Positions 48,922-58,208 of a DNA stretch of 64,000 nt are shown here, piece by piece. Each line of letters starts with the position of its first letter. The stretch's first letter is position 1. The notes beneath the pieces were generated by a model. The model saw nothing but the letters and a program-made list of their open reading frames with translations, had not been told where the DNA came from and searched no databases. Origin of the DNA: Rhizobiales bacterium TMED25 (GTDB lineage Bacteria > Pseudomonadota > Alphaproteobacteria > Rhizobiales > TMED25); assembly GCA_002168075.1 (NCBI GenBank), contig NHCE01000010.1, positions 1-64,000 of the forward strand. The letters are read 5' to 3'. Both the position numbers and the translations under genes were made by a program.

Positions 48922-49689
48922 TTAATGCATATGGATTGCATCATTGAGGTAAATACAGGTAAGTATTGCAAATACATATGCCTGTAAAAATGCTACAAGT
49001 ATTTCTAAGCCAGTAAAGGCAACTATAAATGCTAGAGGCGCAATTCCGAGTGGCGATATAAAAATATTACCCGAGAAAAACATTCCCGCAACAAAAAACC
49101 CAAATACTTTTAACATGGTATGACCTGCCATCATATTTGCAAATAATCTTACAGATAGACTAACAGGTCTTGTGAGGTATGATATAACTTCAATAATAAC
49201 TAGCAGTGGTAATAGTGCTTTTGGAACACCCTTTGGGACAAAAAAATTAAAATATTTTATTCCGTGTACTATAAAACCAATAATGGTTACACCAAAAAAT
49301 ATTACAATGGCTAAAGCAAATGTTACTATAATATGACTTGTCACTGTAAATGTATATGGGATCATTCCTAGCATATTACAAAACAGAACAAACATGAATA
49401 GAGAAAAAATAAAAGGGAAATATCTCTGGCCCTCATCCCCAATATTATCTCTTACCATCTTTGCAACAAACTCATATGAGAGTTCGGCTATAGACTGAAG
49501 TCTTGTCGGTACAGTAGCTCGTCCATTAAATGCAAATAAGGTTAGAAAAATAATAAGCGCCACACTAGCAACCATGAATAAAGATGAATTTGTGAAGGAG
49601 AGATTTAGACCAAATAACTCTATATCAACAAGCTCAACAATATCAAATTGATGCATTGGATCTGGGGCGCCAGACTTTTCTACTGCCAT
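48922..49689 (-). CDS. atpB: F0F1 ATP synthase subunit a
   Basis: A 255-residue membrane stator subunit. The essential arginine is in the segment RPVSLSVRLFANMMAGH, and the last helix GLEILVAFLQAYVFAILTCIYL is conserved. The opening PMHQFDIVELV is typical for alphaproteobacteria. It is separated from atpI by about 100 bases. Confidence 0.97.
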   Translation of the reverse strand: MAVEKSGAPDPMHQFDIVELVDIELFGLNLSFTNSSLFMVASVALIIFLTLFAFNGRATVPTRLQSIAELSYEFVAKMVRDNIGDEGQRYFPFIFSLFMFVLFCNMLGMIPYTFTVTSHIIVTFALAIVIFFGVTIIGFIVHGIKYFNFFVPKGVPKALLPLLVIIEVISYLTRPVSLSVRLFANMMAGHTMLKVFGFFVAGMFFSGNIFISPLGIAPLAFIVAFTGLEILVAFLQAYVFAILTCIYLNDAIHMH

Positions 49690-49790
49690 TAAATAATCCT
49701 CATATATTATCTCTACCTTATATATAAATTTTTATCATTTTGGTAGTAATTTTATTAGTTTTAATTAAAAATATCTCAGATATTTGTGAA

Positions 49791-50099
49791 TCATTTACTT
49801 TTTGGAATATTTTCATACAATTGTCTAGATGTATTAATCGCAGTTTTTATTCCTGAGATAATACCAAGTATTAATAAAATAATAAAAAATATGGGCTTTG
49901 TATCTAACCATTTATCTATATACCATCCCAAAACAGCACCTACTACGCAGGAGACAACCAATTCAGTAGACAGCCTCATAGCTATTGATATTTGCTTACC
50001 TCTCTTCTCTTTATACTTTGCGTTTATATCATTGCGACTTGATTTATAGCTATCAATTTTTCCTGAAATTTCTTCTAATTTTTTTTTCTGTTTATCCAT
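49791..50099 (-). CDS. atpI: ATP synthase accessory protein AtpI
   Basis: A 102-residue protein with a charged N terminus and two membrane helices containing GAVLGWYIDKWLDTKP and FFIILLILGIISGI, the alphaproteobacterial AtpI pattern. It assists assembly of the c ring. It begins only 8 bases after the stop of smc, which places the F0 genes in the smc transcription unit. Confidence 0.88.
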   Translation of the reverse strand: MDKQKKKLEEISGKIDSYKSSRNDINAKYKEKRGKQISIAMRLSTELVVSCVVGAVLGWYIDKWLDTKPIFFIILLILGIISGIKTAINTSRQLYENIPKSK

Positions 50100-50107
50100 A
50101 TTGCTAT

Positions 50108-52384
50108 CTATACTTGAGTCATACTTTCAGCTTCATTTAAATCAACTGATAAAATTACACTTTCACCTTTCTTAGCCATTGTAACACCATATAATCTATC
50201 CATCTGTGACATTGTGTATGGATGATGGGTAACAATTAGAAATTTTGTTTGTGAATTTAATGATAATTCCTTTAGAAGATCACAGAATTTCTTTATATTA
50301 TTATCATCAAATGGAGCGTCTACTTCATCTAAAATACAGACAGGGGATGGATTTTCAAGGAATACAGCGATTATTAATGCTATGACTGTCAAAGCCTGCT
50401 CACCTCCAGATAGGAGTGATATGGTTTGAGGTTTCTTACCTGGTGGCCAAGCTATTATTTCTAAACCTGATTCTAATATATCTTCTTCATCATTTATTTT
50501 TAATTCAGCGTTCCCACCATTGAATAATTTTTCAAATAATAATTTGAAATTATTATTCACTTTTTCAAATGACTCTCTGAGTCTGGTTCTTGCTTCTTTA
50601 TCAATTTCTATTATACCTTTTTGTAGAGTATCAGTTGCGGATATGAGATCATCTTTTTCTGCACTTAAATTGTCGAATCTTACTTTTATTTCATTATATT
50701 CGTCCTCCGCCGCTAAATTTACAGAACCAATTTGTTCACGTTGCCTAATAGCTTGTGACAATTTTTCTATAATTATGGATTTATCCAGTAAATCGGATTT
50801 GAAATCATCAAGAATATTAAGTGGATTTATTCCGATTTTTATTTTTATTTTATCTTTTAGATCTAATTTTTTTTCGTCCAGATTTTCTTTTTGTGCTTTT
50901 AGTTGAATCAAAGCCTCATTATCTTTTATCAATGTATTTTCACATAACTTCAGATGTGTATTAACTTTATATAATTTATTTTCATACCGGCTCAAATTCT
51001 CATTTATTGTGTTCTTTAAATCTCTGAATTTAGTTATTTCATTTTGTAATTCTAATTGCTTTTTATTAATTTCGTTGGGTAATTTTTCCAATTCACCACT
51101 AGTTAATTGACATTGTTCTAGTCTATTATTGAGTTCGGATATGTGATTGATTGATATCGAATTCCTATTTTTCCAAGATACTTCTTCTTTCATCGTATCA
51201 TTTAAATTTTTATCTAATTCTCTTTTCTCACGCAGCAGATTCTGTGAACTTGTCTCTTTTATATCAGCAATAGTCTTTGCGTTATAAAAATCTAGTTTAA
51301 TTTTCTCCAAACTATTTTCCAGCTTATTTATATTACCTATACTAGAGAATCTAGATTTGTACTCCTTTATATTTTTTCTATAAATTTTTATATTCTGATC
51401 TAAGCTTTCAATTCGTGAGGCCGATGATATAATTGATTCATTTTGCAAGAGGATTTGTTTTTCAATATTATAGCTATTTTCAGCTATGATATTTTTTTCT
51501 TCGACAAGTTCCTGCCATTTCTTTCTGAGTTTTATTTCCCTTATTCTCTCTTGTTTTAGACTTTTTACTTTGTCTTCATAATCGAATTGAATGGAGTTAA
51601 TTTCAATCTCTTTTTCTTTAATTGATTTTATTTTTTCTGATAATTCTTTTTTAGCTAATAAGATATTCTTCTTTTTATCTTCTGGTTTTAGCTTTGTTAT
51701 TAAACCATCCCACCTAATTATAATGCCGGCAGAAGTTAATACCACTTGACCAGGCTTTAATAGAGATATTATTTCATCTATATTCTCGTTATTTGTAAAT
51801 CCAGTATAATTGAGATAATTATTTAATTCATTTGGACCTTCAACTATTTCATTTAAGGGGTATATTCCACTAGAAAATTTTTCTTGGAATTTATTATCTT
51901 GAGATATCCAATATTGGCTATCATTATTATTAAAAGTTGAATTTTCGAGGTCAGATAAAATATATGCAATTTTTTCTTCGTAACCTTTTTTTATTTGTAT
52001 TTTATCAATCAGTGTATTCTGCTTACTGGCAGTATTTATAAATTCTTCTGTCTGATCTTTTGAATTTATCAGCTGTTTAATTTTTATCTCGATATCTATT
52101 TTTTTACTTTGAATTTGATTTTCCGCCTTGGATAGTATTTCAATAATACTTTGGCATTTCTCAACATCATCTAAAATTTTTTTGATTTCATTATCCAAGT
52201 TTTTGTGTCTAGTGGTCAGAATATACTTTTCTTTATTCAAGGTATTGCTTGTTTCACTATTTTTTAGGCCCTGGGAAATTCTAATTTTCTCATCCTCACA
52301 GATTTTAAGCTCTGCATTATTTTTATGGATCAGAGTTTCTAGATTTTCTCTTTCAGTTTTTTTTGTACTATTTCGGACAAACAA
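50108..52384 (-). CDS. smc: SMC chromosome segregation ATPase, C-terminal part (shifted frame)
   Basis: About 750 residues: coiled coil, the hinge domain (around residues 165-250, with the segment opening SGIYPLNEIVEGP), the returning coiled coil, and the C-terminal head with the ABC signature LSGGEQAL and Walker B CILDEVDAPFDD. It continues the N-terminal part encoded immediately upstream but in the -1 frame; joined at the A8 run the product would be about 1,145 residues, the normal SMC length. The only start in this frame near the boundary is a TTG without a ribosome binding site, so independent translation is unlikely. Programmed frameshifting, transcriptional slippage, or an indel in the homopolymer (biological or sequencing) are the options. 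Confidence 0.9.
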   Translation of the reverse strand: MFVRNSTKKTERENLETLIHKNNAELKICEDEKIRISQGLKNSETSNTLNKEKYILTTRHKNLDNEIKKILDDVEKCQSIIEILSKAENQIQSKKIDIEIKIKQLINSKDQTEEFINTASKQNTLIDKIQIKKGYEEKIAYILSDLENSTFNNNDSQYWISQDNKFQEKFSSGIYPLNEIVEGPNELNNYLNYTGFTNNENIDEIISLLKPGQVVLTSAGIIIRWDGLITKLKPEDKKKNILLAKKELSEKIKSIKEKEIEINSIQFDYEDKVKSLKQERIREIKLRKKWQELVEEKNIIAENSYNIEKQILLQNESIISSASRIESLDQNIKIYRKNIKEYKSRFSSIGNINKLENSLEKIKLDFYNAKTIADIKETSSQNLLREKRELDKNLNDTMKEEVSWKNRNSISINHISELNNRLEQCQLTSGELEKLPNEINKKQLELQNEITKFRDLKNTINENLSRYENKLYKVNTHLKLCENTLIKDNEALIQLKAQKENLDEKKLDLKDKIKIKIGINPLNILDDFKSDLLDKSIIIEKLSQAIRQREQIGSVNLAAEDEYNEIKVRFDNLSAEKDDLISATDTLQKGIIEIDKEARTRLRESFEKVNNNFKLLFEKLFNGGNAELKINDEEDILESGLEIIAWPPGKKPQTISLLSGGEQALTVIALIIAVFLENPSPVCILDEVDAPFDDNNIKKFCDLLKELSLNSQTKFLIVTHHPYTMSQMDRLYGVTMAKKGESVILSVDLNEAESMTQV

Positions 52385-53541
52385 TTATTATAATCACTTT
52401 CTAGCTTTTTATAATTTTTTGTAGCCTGGGTAGATGCCTCAATTACATTTTTCTCAACTTTTAGGATCTCATCAATACTATTTGATATTTCATTTTTCTT
52501 TGCCACTAAATAATTAAGCTGTTCATCCTGATCTAAGGTATTTTTAGTCTCTCGTTCCAGGTCATATTTAATTTGATCAATTTGGGCTTTATTATTCTTA
52601 ATTCTCTCAACTGTATATTGAAGCTCATTTTTTAGGTTAAGTTCATCTCCATTTTTTTGTTGAAGTTCTTCTTGAGTATTTTGAAGATCAACTTTTATTG
52701 GTACGATTTTTCCTATTATATCTTCGGCTTCTTCTGATGACTTATTTATTTCAGCTTTGCTATTATTGATTTTAACTTCAATATTTGATATGCCATTTGT
52801 ATACGTTGTTTCTTTTGTTTGCACATCATACCAGTCTAATTGCAGAATCTCACGTTCATACTGGCGGATCTTTGCTACAATTGATTTAAATCTCTCTGCT
52901 TGATTTGATTGCTTTCTTAGGCTTGTTAGTTGTGATCCAATTTCATTCAATATATCTGATATTCTATCTATATTTGTTTTCGTAGCATTAAGCCTGAGTT
53001 GAGCTTCATGTTTTCGATGATGAAGACCACTAATTCCAGCGGCTTCTTCTAATATTTTTCTTCTTTCATTTGGCTTTGATTCAATTATTTGATTTATTTG
53101 GCCCTGCTTAACAATTGAAACTGAATGGGGGCCTAAAGAATGATCTGCGAAAAAGAGCTGAACATCTTTAGCCCTCTTCTCAATTGAATTTATGTAATAC
53201 TTAGATCCAGAATTTCTCTCTATTCTTCTTTTTATCTCGTATTCACCTATTTCGTTATTTGAGCTTACGGATACATTTTGTTTGCTATTTAAAATAACAG
53301 ATACTTCAGCAAAATTTCTTGAAGCCGATGTATCAGTTCCTGAAAAGATAACATCATCCATTTCAGATCCTCTAAGATTTTTATAAGATGTCTCTCCCAT
53401 AACCCATTGTAAGCTATCCAGCACATTTGATTTACCACAGCCATTTGGACCAACAATCCCTGTTAGTCCATGCAATATGTCGAACTCTGTAAGTTTGTCA
53501 AAAGATTTAAATCCATGAAGTTTTATTTTTTTTAATTCCAT
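52339..53541 (-). CDS. smc: SMC chromosome segregation ATPase, N-terminal part
   Basis: A 400-residue frame with the SMC N-terminal head, Walker A GPNGCGKSN at residues 31-39, followed by the start of the first coiled coil. SMC dimers bind and loop DNA to organise the chromosome, together with ScpA/ScpB. In this frame it stops soon after an A8 run, about 25 bases after the point at which homology continues in the -1 frame. The ATPase needs the signature motif and Walker B of the downstream part, so the fragment alone cannot be active. It follows the DsbA-like gene by 9 bases. Confidence 0.92.
   Translation of the reverse strand: MELKKIKLHGFKSFDKLTEFDILHGLTGIVGPNGCGKSNVLDSLQWVMGETSYKNLRGSEMDDVIFSGTDTSASRNFAEVSVILNSKQNVSVSSNNEIGEYEIKRRIERNSGSKYYINSIEKRAKDVQLFFADHSLGPHSVSIVKQGQINQIIESKPNERRKILEEAAGISGLHHRKHEAQLRLNATKTNIDRISDILNEIGSQLTSLRKQSNQAERFKSIVAKIRQYEREILQLDWYDVQTKETTYTNGISNIEVKINNSKAEINKSSEEAEDIIGKIVPIKVDLQNTQEELQQKNGDELNLKNELQYTVERIKNNKAQIDQIKYDLERETKNTLDQDEQLNYLVAKKNEISNSIDEILKVEKNVIEASTQATKNYKKLESDYNNCLSEIVQKKLKEKI
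52357..52364 (-). other. smc: A8 run / A_AAA_AAA slippery site within smc
   Basis: On the minus strand the smc reading frame runs CAA AAA AAA CTG, giving a zero-frame A_AAA_AAA heptamer. Reading the last A twice (-1) or transcribing nine A instead of eight joins the two smc frames without loss of residues. The stop of the N-terminal frame is only about 16 bases downstream. A possible stimulatory hairpin downstream is weak (5-bp stem, 16-base loop). Confidence 0.85.
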
Positions 53542-53550
53542 ATTATAATC

Positions 53551-54237
53551 TTAAATTCCTCTATAACTTTCCAAAACTTTATCAATTTCTTTTTTAAAAG
53601 TAGAATATGGTTTATTTCCAGTAATCACTTTTCCATTTATAACAAATGACGGTGTAGAATTAATATTATAATCAGTAATTGCTTGATCCTTTATCGATAT
53701 TAGTTCATCTAGCAAGGTTTGATTATTTAGACATTTATCAAATTCTTCATTACTTAAACCTGCTTGTTTTGATAGATTTTTTAATTCTGATAGAGCATTT
53801 TCTGAAATCCATTGGTCTCTTGTTTTAAAAAGCACCCCAATAAATGGAAGTGATACATTTTTATCAACACATCTAGCTAGCATTGAGGTTGCCATAGCTA
53901 ATTTATCTATTGGAAATTCTCGAAATATGTATCGTACTTCTCCAGTTTCTATATAGTCTTTTTTAATTTTTTGAAAAGTTGTATTGTGAAATTCAGCACA
54001 ATGCGAGCAGGTCATCGAGGCATATTCAATAATAGTAACTGGTGCATTAGTATCACCTAAAGATATTTCTTCTAATGCTACATTGTTTATGAAAGTTCCA
54101 TCTGAATATTCTAAAATATTACTATTAATAACTAGTTCATCTATTGATTTAGCATCTTGTTTATCGCTTGTGGTGTAATAAAAAAATCCAACAAATATTA
54201 TTGCAGTTAAAATATATATAACTTTTTTATTTTGCAT
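53551..54237 (-). CDS. DsbA-family periplasmic thiol-disulfide protein
   Basis: A 228-residue protein with an N-terminal membrane anchor and a thioredoxin-fold domain (DsbA/ScsC/BdbD-like). The active site is CSHC in the segment EYASMTCSHCAEFH (near residues 74-77), and the cis-proline loop STPSFVING is present. It should oxidise or isomerise disulfides in the periplasm. It overlaps the upstream DUF721 gene by 11 bases and precedes smc, a conserved alphaproteobacterial gene order. Confidence 0.92.
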   Translation of the reverse strand: MQNKKVIYILTAIIFVGFFYYTTSDKQDAKSIDELVINSNILEYSDGTFINNVALEEISLGDTNAPVTIIEYASMTCSHCAEFHNTTFQKIKKDYIETGEVRYIFREFPIDKLAMATSMLARCVDKNVSLPFIGVLFKTRDQWISENALSELKNLSKQAGLSNEEFDKCLNNQTLLDELISIKDQAITDYNINSTPSFVINGKVITGNKPYSTFKKEIDKVLESYRGI

Positions 54238-54754
54238 TTGATTTTCCCTCCTCTATTTGCTTGCCTAATTTTAATAGAGCAAACTTTAAATGATTATTTT
54301 TGATTCCAATATTTTTATCTTGATTTATTTTTTGTTTTACGTCCCTTTTTTTCTCAATATTATCACAGTTTTTATGCTGTCTTATTGTTTTATAGTTTTG
54401 TTTGAGCAATAGTTCTGAAATAAAATTTACACCATAAATCTGGTTAATATTTTTTATTATCAAATTCTGATTATATTTTATTTCTAAAGCATTTGAACCG
54501 GAAACTTCAATATGTAGTTTTCTTATCAACTTTTTTCCCCCATTAACTAACTTATATTCAGTAGAAATACGTAAAGGCCTGGTGATTTTTGCATAATCCT
54601 CTCCGACAATAGAGCCCCAAAATATAGATAACTCACTTAAATCTTTTCCAAATTTATCCTGAAATGGTTTTATTATTGGTTCTATAATATTGCTAATGTG
54701 TAATTTGGAATGTTTTTTTAGGAGTATATTGTAAATATTATCTTGTTTAGACAT
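54227..54754 (-). CDS. DUF721 / DciA-like protein
   Basis: A 175-residue protein with the DUF721 domain: the W-G-x-I-V-G segment IFWGSIVGEDYAKITRPLRI and the following strand KLHIEVSGSNALEIKYN. DciA members help load the replicative helicase in bacteria without DnaC, which is likely but unproven here. The C-terminal tail is Lys/Asn-rich. It is the first gene of the minus-strand run through smc and the F0 genes, divergent from mutY by 50 bases. Confidence 0.82.
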   Translation of the reverse strand: MSKQDNIYNILLKKHSKLHISNIIEPIIKPFQDKFGKDLSELSIFWGSIVGEDYAKITRPLRISTEYKLVNGGKKLIRKLHIEVSGSNALEIKYNQNLIIKNINQIYGVNFISELLLKQNYKTIRQHKNCDNIEKKRDVKQKINQDKNIGIKNNHLKFALLKLGKQIEEGKSNAK

Positions 54755-54804
54755 TACGATTCCACTTCTTATGTATATTTTATATATTATTATTAAATAT
54801 TAAG

Positions 54805-55866
54805 ATGTACAATTCAAACGATATCACATACCCATTAATTTCCTGGTATAAACTTTATAAGAGGGATCTTCCATGGCGAAGAGATTTTAACCATGCTAAT
54901 ACCCCATATAATATTTTAGTTAGTGAATTTATGCTTCAACAGACAACTGTTAATTCAGTTATCGATCACTACAATAGATTTATTGATAGATGGCCAGATT
55001 TAAAAATTTTTTCAGATGCAACAGAAGATGAGGTGTTAGAAATGTGGTCTGGTCTTGGATACTATTCTAGAGGAACAAATTTGCTAAAAACATGCAAAAT
55101 TATAAATGAACAATATCAAGGGAAAGTTCCAAATAGTATGGATATTTTAAAAACTCTACCTGGCATTGGTGATTATATATCTTCAGCTATTGTTTCCATT
55201 GCATATGATATGCCCTCACAAGCGGTTGATACAAATATTCAAAGAGTTATAACACGATATTTTTCATTAAAGTATGACGATCCAACTAAAAATAAAAAGA
55301 ATGTTCAAGATATAATTTTTGAACTCACTTCCCACGATAGTCCGAGGGAAGTCATTCAAGGGTTAATGGATCTTGGATCAAAATTTTGTAAGCCAAGGGA
55401 GGTTCATTGCAAAGAATGCCCATTAAACGATGGATGCGTTGCTTTTTCAAATAAGTTTTTTGATTATTCGAAAGTGAAAAAACAAAAGAAAATTCCGATT
55501 AAATATGGATATGTTTTTTTAATTAAAAAGTCGAACGGAAGCTATATGATTACTAAGAGAAGTTCGAAGGGTGTCCTTGCAAATACATATCAATTTCCAA
55601 CGAGTGAGTGGCAAGAGGAAATCCAAATTCAAGGCTTAATAAAATCATCTCGTAAAAATTATGGGGCATATCATGAGATCGCATCTATAAATCACCAGTT
55701 TTCTCATTTTAAACTCGAATTAAAAATAATTAATGTAACTAAATATAATTCAGAGTTTCTAGATAGCTCCATTACTTTCGGTGGAAAGTGGGTATTCCCA
55801 GATGAATTAAATAAAATGGGTTTTTCAAGCCTAATGAAAAAAGTATTTCCTTATCTAGGATACTAA
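54805..55866 (+). CDS. mutY: A/G-specific adenine DNA glycosylase
   Basis: A 353-residue base-excision repair enzyme removing A opposite 8-oxoG. The helix-hairpin-helix segment LPGIGDYISSAI is followed by the catalytic aspartate in VDTNIQRVITR. The iron-sulfur ligands are C-X6-C-X2-C-X5-C (CKPREVHCKECPLNDGC). The C-terminal MutT-like domain is present but short. Its stop codon overlaps that of the convergent ccrM. Confidence 0.95.
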   Translation: MYNSNDITYPLISWYKLYKRDLPWRRDFNHANTPYNILVSEFMLQQTTVNSVIDHYNRFIDRWPDLKIFSDATEDEVLEMWSGLGYYSRGTNLLKTCKIINEQYQGKVPNSMDILKTLPGIGDYISSAIVSIAYDMPSQAVDTNIQRVITRYFSLKYDDPTKNKKNVQDIIFELTSHDSPREVIQGLMDLGSKFCKPREVHCKECPLNDGCVAFSNKFFDYSKVKKQKKIPIKYGYVFLIKKSNGSYMITKRSSKGVLANTYQFPTSEWQEEIQIQGLIKSSRKNYGAYHEIASINHQFSHFKLELKIINVTKYNSEFLDSSITFGGKWVFPDELNKMGFSSLMKKVFPYLGY

Positions 55867-56972
55867 CTTAAAGAATTTAGACCAGATCTAATTTCCTCAC
55901 GAAGGGTGTCAATTGGTAATAAATTATTATCTTTTATAATGTGCCAATATGTCCAGCCATTGCAACTCTCTGTTCCTTGATGATGGGCTCCAATTTTATG
56001 AATTGATCCAACAATATCACAAGATTGGATTGATCCATCAGCTTTTACAATTGCTATATTTTTTTGTTTTGAGCAGTAGAGTTTTTCTCCAATTTGAATT
56101 AGTCCCCTCTCAACTAATATACCAAAAGGAACCCTAATTTGGTCACGTTTTGTTGATTTTATGTCAATGGCAATTGAGTTTGGCGAGTTAATATTATCTA
56201 TTCGTTTTTTTGCCGCAGATATATATTTTTTTTCGCTCTCAATTCCTATCCATCTTCTGCCTAACCTCTTCGCCACCACAGCCGATGTTCCACTTCCTAA
56301 AAATGGATCAAGTATTATTGCCTGTGGATCTGTCGAGGATAATATAATTCTATGTAGAAGTGCCTCTGGCTTTTGAGTGGGATGTAATTTAACTCCATTT
56401 TCATCTTTTAATCTCTCTTTACCATTACATATTGGAATATTCCAATCAGATCTCATTTGCATTTCACCATTTAGGGATTTCATAGCGTCGTAGTTAAATC
56501 TATATCGGGATGTTTTGGTTTTTGTAGCCCAAATGAGTGTTTCATGAGCATTTGTAAAACGTCTACCTCTAAAATTTGGCATCGGATTGGTTTTTGCCCA
56601 AATAATATCATTTAGAATCCAGAAATCCAAATTTTGTATAATATTTCCCATACGATAAATATTATGGTAGCTTCCCACAACCCACAAACAACCATTAGGT
56701 TTTAGTAATCTTTTGCACTCCTTGAGCCATTTATTAGTAAAATCATCGTAACATTGAAAGTTTTTGAATTTATCCCAATCATCGGTAACAGCATCAACTG
56801 CAGTATAATCAGGACGATATAGTGTCTCATTCAGTTGAAGATTATATGGTGGATCAGCAAATATAAGATCAATAGAATTATCAGGAAGGGTTTTCATTTC
56901 CTGAATACAGTCGCCATTTATTACCTTATTAACTTGTGCCAGTGATAATTCATTAATATTTTTTTTCAGCAT
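55863..56972 (-). CDS. ccrM: Cell-cycle-regulated adenine DNA methyltransferase (GANTC)
   Basis: A 369-residue beta-class N6-adenine methyltransferase. The catalytic DPPYNLQ is at residues 40-46 and the SAM motif DPFLGSGTSA comes after it, as in beta-class enzymes. The C-terminal extension of about 90 residues (with DIVGSIHKIGAHHQG and CNGWTYWH) is the RAMA-like domain that distinguishes CcrM from plain HinfI-type enzymes. It should methylate GANTC and link replication to CtrA/GcrA control in alphaproteobacteria. No cognate restriction enzyme is present. Confidence 0.94.
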   Translation of the reverse strand: MLKKNINELSLAQVNKVINGDCIQEMKTLPDNSIDLIFADPPYNLQLNETLYRPDYTAVDAVTDDWDKFKNFQCYDDFTNKWLKECKRLLKPNGCLWVVGSYHNIYRMGNIIQNLDFWILNDIIWAKTNPMPNFRGRRFTNAHETLIWATKTKTSRYRFNYDAMKSLNGEMQMRSDWNIPICNGKERLKDENGVKLHPTQKPEALLHRIILSSTDPQAIILDPFLGSGTSAVVAKRLGRRWIGIESEKKYISAAKKRIDNINSPNSIAIDIKSTKRDQIRVPFGILVERGLIQIGEKLYCSKQKNIAIVKADGSIQSCDIVGSIHKIGAHHQGTESCNGWTYWHIIKDNNLLPIDTLREEIRSGLNSLS

Positions 56973-57030
56973 CAGATCAAAGCCATATATTTCAAACTAA
57001 ATTTAATTTGATACTAAAAAGGTTATTATT

Positions 57031-57663
57031 TTATAAATTATTTTTATTTATAATCTTATTTATGGGTTTGAAGCTTTTCCTATGTAACGAGCAAATTCCG
57101 AAATTATTGACAATGTTTAAATGATCTTTGGTTGGGTACCCATTATTTTTAGCAAACTTATATTTTGTGAAAATATGAGAAAATTTATTCATTAAATTAT
57201 CTCTTGTAACTTTTGCAATAATTGATGCGGCTGCAATTGATAAGGATTTCGTATCCCCACTAATTATCGGAATATTTTGTGTGTTATTGTTGATTGTAAA
57301 GTTTCCATCAATTAAAAGGAGGTCAGGTTTATCATCTAATCTTTCAACAGATAAGTTCATCGCATATTTTGTGGCATTTAGAATATTTATAGAGTCAATT
57401 TTTTCTACATCACCAATACCTATCCCAACAATTGCAGTGAGCATAATTTGATGAAAAATTATTTCGCGAGATGCAGGAGAAAGTTTTTTTGAGTCATTTA
57501 TACCTTTGGGTATATTATTTTGATCTAATATAACAGAAGCTGCAACAACTGGACCTGCGATAGGTCCTCGGCCAGCCTCATCAATACCAGCGATTCTTCT
57601 ATATCCTTTTCTAAAAAATTTTTCTTCAAATATTAGCGATGGCTTGTCATAAGAATTTTTCAA
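57031..57663 (-). CDS. rnhB: Ribonuclease HII
   Basis: A 210-residue enzyme that removes single ribonucleotides from DNA. The catalytic Asp-Glu pair is in GIDEAGRGPIAGPV (near residue 27), with later aspartates in LLIDGN and near the C terminus. The start is TTG, overlapping the moaB stop as TTGA, which indicates translational coupling. The C terminus is Lys/Asn-rich. Confidence 0.95.
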   Translation of the reverse strand: MKNSYDKPSLIFEEKFFRKGYRRIAGIDEAGRGPIAGPVVAASVILDQNNIPKGINDSKKLSPASREIIFHQIMLTAIVGIGIGDVEKIDSINILNATKYAMNLSVERLDDKPDLLLIDGNFTINNNTQNIPIISGDTKSLSIAAASIIAKVTRDNLMNKFSHIFTKYKFAKNNGYPTKDHLNIVNNFGICSLHRKSFKPINKIINKNNL

Positions 57664-58181
57664 GTTTCTGATAACCTTGGCATTATCTCGACAAGGTTAC
57701 AGGGTTTATGATTTATGTCTAGCTGATATTTCAGTATCTCATTCCATGCATCACTGCATGCACTTGGTGAGCCGGGAATACAAAAAATAAAAACATTATT
57801 GCAGATACCAGCTAAAGCTCTGGATTGAATTGTTGACGTTCCAATTTTCTTTGAACTAATTTGATGAAAAAGTGAGGAAAATCCATCTATTTTTTTTTCA
57901 AGTAATGGTTCAACTGCTTCAGGAGTTATATCTTTACCAGTTAATCCCGTTCCACCAGTACTTATTATTACGTCCACATTATTTGTTTTAATCCAGCTAA
58001 TTATACACTCACGAATTTGATCAATGTTATCTGGGACAATAATTTTATTAAATACATTATGTTTACTATCTATGATTGCATCATATAGTACCTTTCCAGA
58101 TTTATCATTCTCTTCCGACCTAGTATCTGAAATTGTTATTATACCAATATTTAAGCTTATAAACTTCATTCTTTTATTCAT
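57660..58181 (-). CDS. moaB: Molybdopterin adenylyltransferase-like protein MoaB
   Basis: A 173-residue MoaB/MogA-fold protein. The family motifs are GIITISDTRS near residue 14, VIISTGGTGLTGKDITPEAV in the middle, and FCIPGSPSACSDAW. It adenylates molybdopterin before metal insertion. It is coupled to rnhB by a 4-base overlap. moaA lies elsewhere in the window, so molybdenum cofactor genes are dispersed. Confidence 0.92.
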   Translation of the reverse strand: MNKRMKFISLNIGIITISDTRSEENDKSGKVLYDAIIDSKHNVFNKIIVPDNIDQIRECIISWIKTNNVDVIISTGGTGLTGKDITPEAVEPLLEKKIDGFSSLFHQISSKKIGTSTIQSRALAGICNNVFIFCIPGSPSACSDAWNEILKYQLDINHKPCNLVEIMPRLSET

Positions 58182-58208
58182 GATATCCTAATTTATCAAT
58201 TTTAAGGT

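Noticed and set aside
52300-52350. Hairpin downstream of the smc slippery site as a frameshift stimulator
   Set aside because: Only CTCTG/CAGAG, a 5-bp stem with a 16-base loop; too weak to count as a stimulatory structure, although the slippery site itself is kept as a finding.
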